Shown here: one piece after another, positions 63,949 through 64,000 of the stretch | How the letters are laid out: each line of letters begins with the position of its first letter | Position numbering within the stretch: the first letter of the stretch is position 1 | NCBI GenBank assembly: GCA_021399435.1 | Contig: JAJTUP010000046.1 | Span: 463,524-527,523, forward strand | Direction: 5' to 3' | Source of the DNA: Diaporthe sp. PMI_573 | Lineage: Eukaryota > Ascomycota > Sordariomycetes > Diaporthales > Diaporthaceae | Length of the DNA stretch: 64,000 nt | The notes under the pieces: model-generated | The model's database searches: none | What the model was told of the DNA's origin: nothing | What the model saw: the letters and a program-made list of their open reading frames with translations, nothing else | Position numbers and translations under genes: made by a program

Positions 63949-64000
63949 CGGAGGAGATATTCAGTGGCCACTGCTGGTAATCCACACGCACACGGGGCCG

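Overview
The window looks like transposon-dense, probably accessory or subtelomere-like, DNA of a filamentous ascomycete (Pezizomycotina). Reasons: genes carry short introns (about 47-124 nt) with GT-AG ends; the intact host-type genes are fungal (heme-thiolate peroxidase, rhodopsin-domain membrane protein, MYND protein, KIN1-type kinase fragment); and the mobile elements are those typical of this group (Tad1-like LINE, BED-finger hAT elements, Fot1/pogo, a Copia-order LTR element, a Helitron). No species is assigned. Most of the sequence with recognisable content is mobile-element DNA, much of it broken.

Layout. 1-910: minus-strand LINE remnant (gag-like ORF1 and the start of the endonuclease ORF2). 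1-5 kb: decayed host fragments, a small spliced gene and an ankyrin-repeat fragment. 5.06-10.79 kb: one hAT element carrying a second hAT nested inside it, the nested one with a perfect 8-bp target duplication. 10.8-12.3 kb: a truncated host gene and a decayed protein-kinase tail. 12.97-17.64 kb: a complete hAT next to pieces of two others; 18.27-18.48 kb: a relic LTR; 19.56-20.64 kb: another hAT piece. 21-24 kb: a spliced small host gene and doubtful ORFs. 24.8-25.4 kb: clustered inverted repeats and a microsatellite. 26.9-27.85 kb: a sharply bounded GC-rich fragment of a 2-oxoglutarate/Fe(II) oxygenase gene. 28.4-29.5 kb: hAT N-terminal half. 30-40 kb: small host genes and remnants, two terminal-inverted-repeat MITEs, and the N-terminal half of a KIN1-like kinase. 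40.8-43.6 kb: a hAT remnant abutting a complete Fot1/pogo element with long terminal inverted repeats. 46.3-47.1 kb: an intact secreted peroxidase. 47.8-54.2 kb: a near-complete Copia-order element with both LTRs. 55.3-57.6 kb: an intact-looking rhodopsin-domain gene whose stop codon lies inside a second Fot1 copy. 57.8-63.06 kb: a decayed, truncated Helitron, followed by an intact MYND-finger gene.

How it works together: there is no metabolic pathway here. The logic is insertion, nesting and decay. Candidates still able to encode a full transposase are the hAT genes at 8422-10601 and 13343-15852 and the Fot1 gene at 41579-43261; the Copia element has all catalytic residues but its Gag and Pol are in different frames. 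The most unusual signal is in the Copia element: about fifty copies of a short motif, CGTACG/CGTGCG/CGCACG, are scattered through its whole body in all reading frames and in its LTRs, roughly ten times the chance level. A relic LTR elsewhere in the window also carries it.
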